The notes under the pieces are model-generated. The model had not been told where the DNA came from, searched no databases, and worked only from the letters and a program-made list of their open reading frames with translations. Positions 63,141 to 64,000 of a stretch of 64,000 bases of DNA are shown piece by piece. The DNA is taken from positions 7,501 to 71,500 of the forward strand of contig JAKOGI010002761.1 in assembly GCA_029747015.1 (NCBI GenBank). The letters run 5' to 3'. Made by a program: the position numbers and the translations under genes. Each line of letters opens with the position of its first letter. Position 1 is the stretch's first letter. The DNA is from Carnegiea gigantea. Taxonomy: Eukaryota > Streptophyta > Magnoliopsida > Caryophyllales > Cactaceae.

Positions 63141-64000
63141 GTCGTGTTAAAAATAGAATTATCCATTAATTTAATTACCTGGATTCATCAGTGTTTTCAT
63201 CCAGTAGTTATTCATTCTTTCAACTTTGTTCCTTCCCTCATTTATTTGTTGATTTTCTTTCCTTTATAAGAATTCATCCACTTCCTTTTCATATGTTTGC
63301 TATTCATTTAGGTAGTTACTTGTCATTCTTTTAGTGGTTAAAGGTTATTTCAGTAAGGCTTTAGTGGGCGAGGTGGCTTTACTGGGCGAGGTGGCTTTAT
63401 CCGTGGTTTATTCATTTATGTATTAATTTCTGGGGTTGTTCATTCGTTAGATTTGTATTCGCGTTAACTGGAACCAGTTTCATTATATTTGTTTCGCGTT
63501 TGATTGGAAGTGTCAATAGCCTATTGCTCGGAGTTCGACTGGGGAGAGATTGTTGATTTTGAATACGGGGTGTGTTAGTGTTTGTTTCAAGAGATCCTTG
63601 AGTTTGGTTATTTTATTTGCAGTTAGGGTTTGATATTTTTGTGTGTACTTTGTTCTTTTCCTATTAGTTGGGCCCTCCCAATGATTATTTTGGCGTGTTT
63701 TTATTCATTTATTCCATCTTTACCCTTAAATGATTATAGTTTATAGTTATAGTTTTATAGTTTAAATTCAATCTTGGTCGAGCTGCGTTTGGATCTACTT
63801 TGAATTTTCAGCATCTGATATTCTGCTGTTTTTGGGGTGCCGCTTGCCAATTGCTAATTGCAAATAGTCTAGTGCTGATTGCCGCTCATCTGGTTCTTTT
63901 AGGTAGGTGTAGCAAGATTGCTTTATTAGGATTATTGTATTTGTACCCATGTTTTTTAGCATCTAGGGTCTTGGGAACTCCTACTAGTTTTGTTTCACTT
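63141..64000. other. Right end of window, nothing recognised
   Basis: T-rich plus strand with GGCGAGGTGGCTTTA duplicated at about 63367 and 63388. No domain or RNA gene was seen. Confidence 0.4.

Overview
The window is nuclear DNA from a flowering plant. It is AT-rich, and it contains GT-AG introns, plant L1-type and RTE-type LINEs, a tRNA-derived SINE with plant Au-like structure, Ty1/copia and Ty3/gypsy remnants, and hAT-like and PIF/Harbinger-like MITEs. The species cannot be named from sequence. Multi-kilobase introns in two conserved genes suggest a genome in which transposable elements tolerated inside genes have greatly lengthened introns.

Two host genes can be assembled exon by exon, both on the minus strand and arranged head to tail. 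Gene 1 (776-30732) has seven exons, 1,110 coding bases and 369 residues. It encodes a LIN37-like subunit of the MuvB/DREAM cell-cycle transcription complex. Its last two introns are about 14.7 kb and 8.2 kb. Gene 2 (34082-56857) has four exons, 609 coding bases and 202 residues. It encodes a plant RAD52-like organellar single-strand DNA-binding protein of the RAD52-2/ODB type, probably plastid-targeted. Its second intron is about 21.4 kb. In both genes every exon junction keeps frame and has GT-AG sites. Together they cover about 52.7 kb of the 64 kb for only 1.7 kb of coding sequence.

The introns are layers of transposons. Gene 1 intron 6 (885-9051) holds a SINE with a 17-bp target duplication, two neighbouring copies of a GCGC-ended element (one interrupted by a hAT-like MITE), an RTE LINE and a 570-bp composite microsatellite. 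Intron 5 (9132-23851) holds at least three L1 elements on both strands, one nested in another, plus a third GCGC-ended element. Introns 4 and 3 hold L1 3' ends and a fold-back MITE. Part of exon 5 is tandemly duplicated and the copy carries an in-frame stop. Gene 2 intron 2 (34984-56371) holds a nearly complete L1 inserted in a tandem repeat array, four more L1 remnants, an RTE nested in an L1 and a decayed gypsy pol.

The 30.7-34.1 kb stretch between the genes contains a 62-bp inverted repeat. Beyond 57 kb lie a duplicated TATA-box unit, a PIF/Harbinger-like MITE with TAA duplications, a copia element (5' LTR, primer site, gag, protease, integrase, start of RT) that stops at a CT microsatellite, and a GC-rich block I do not recognise. 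I found no CRISPR, operon, tRNA gene, rRNA gene or bacterial feature. All transposon reading frames are broken.
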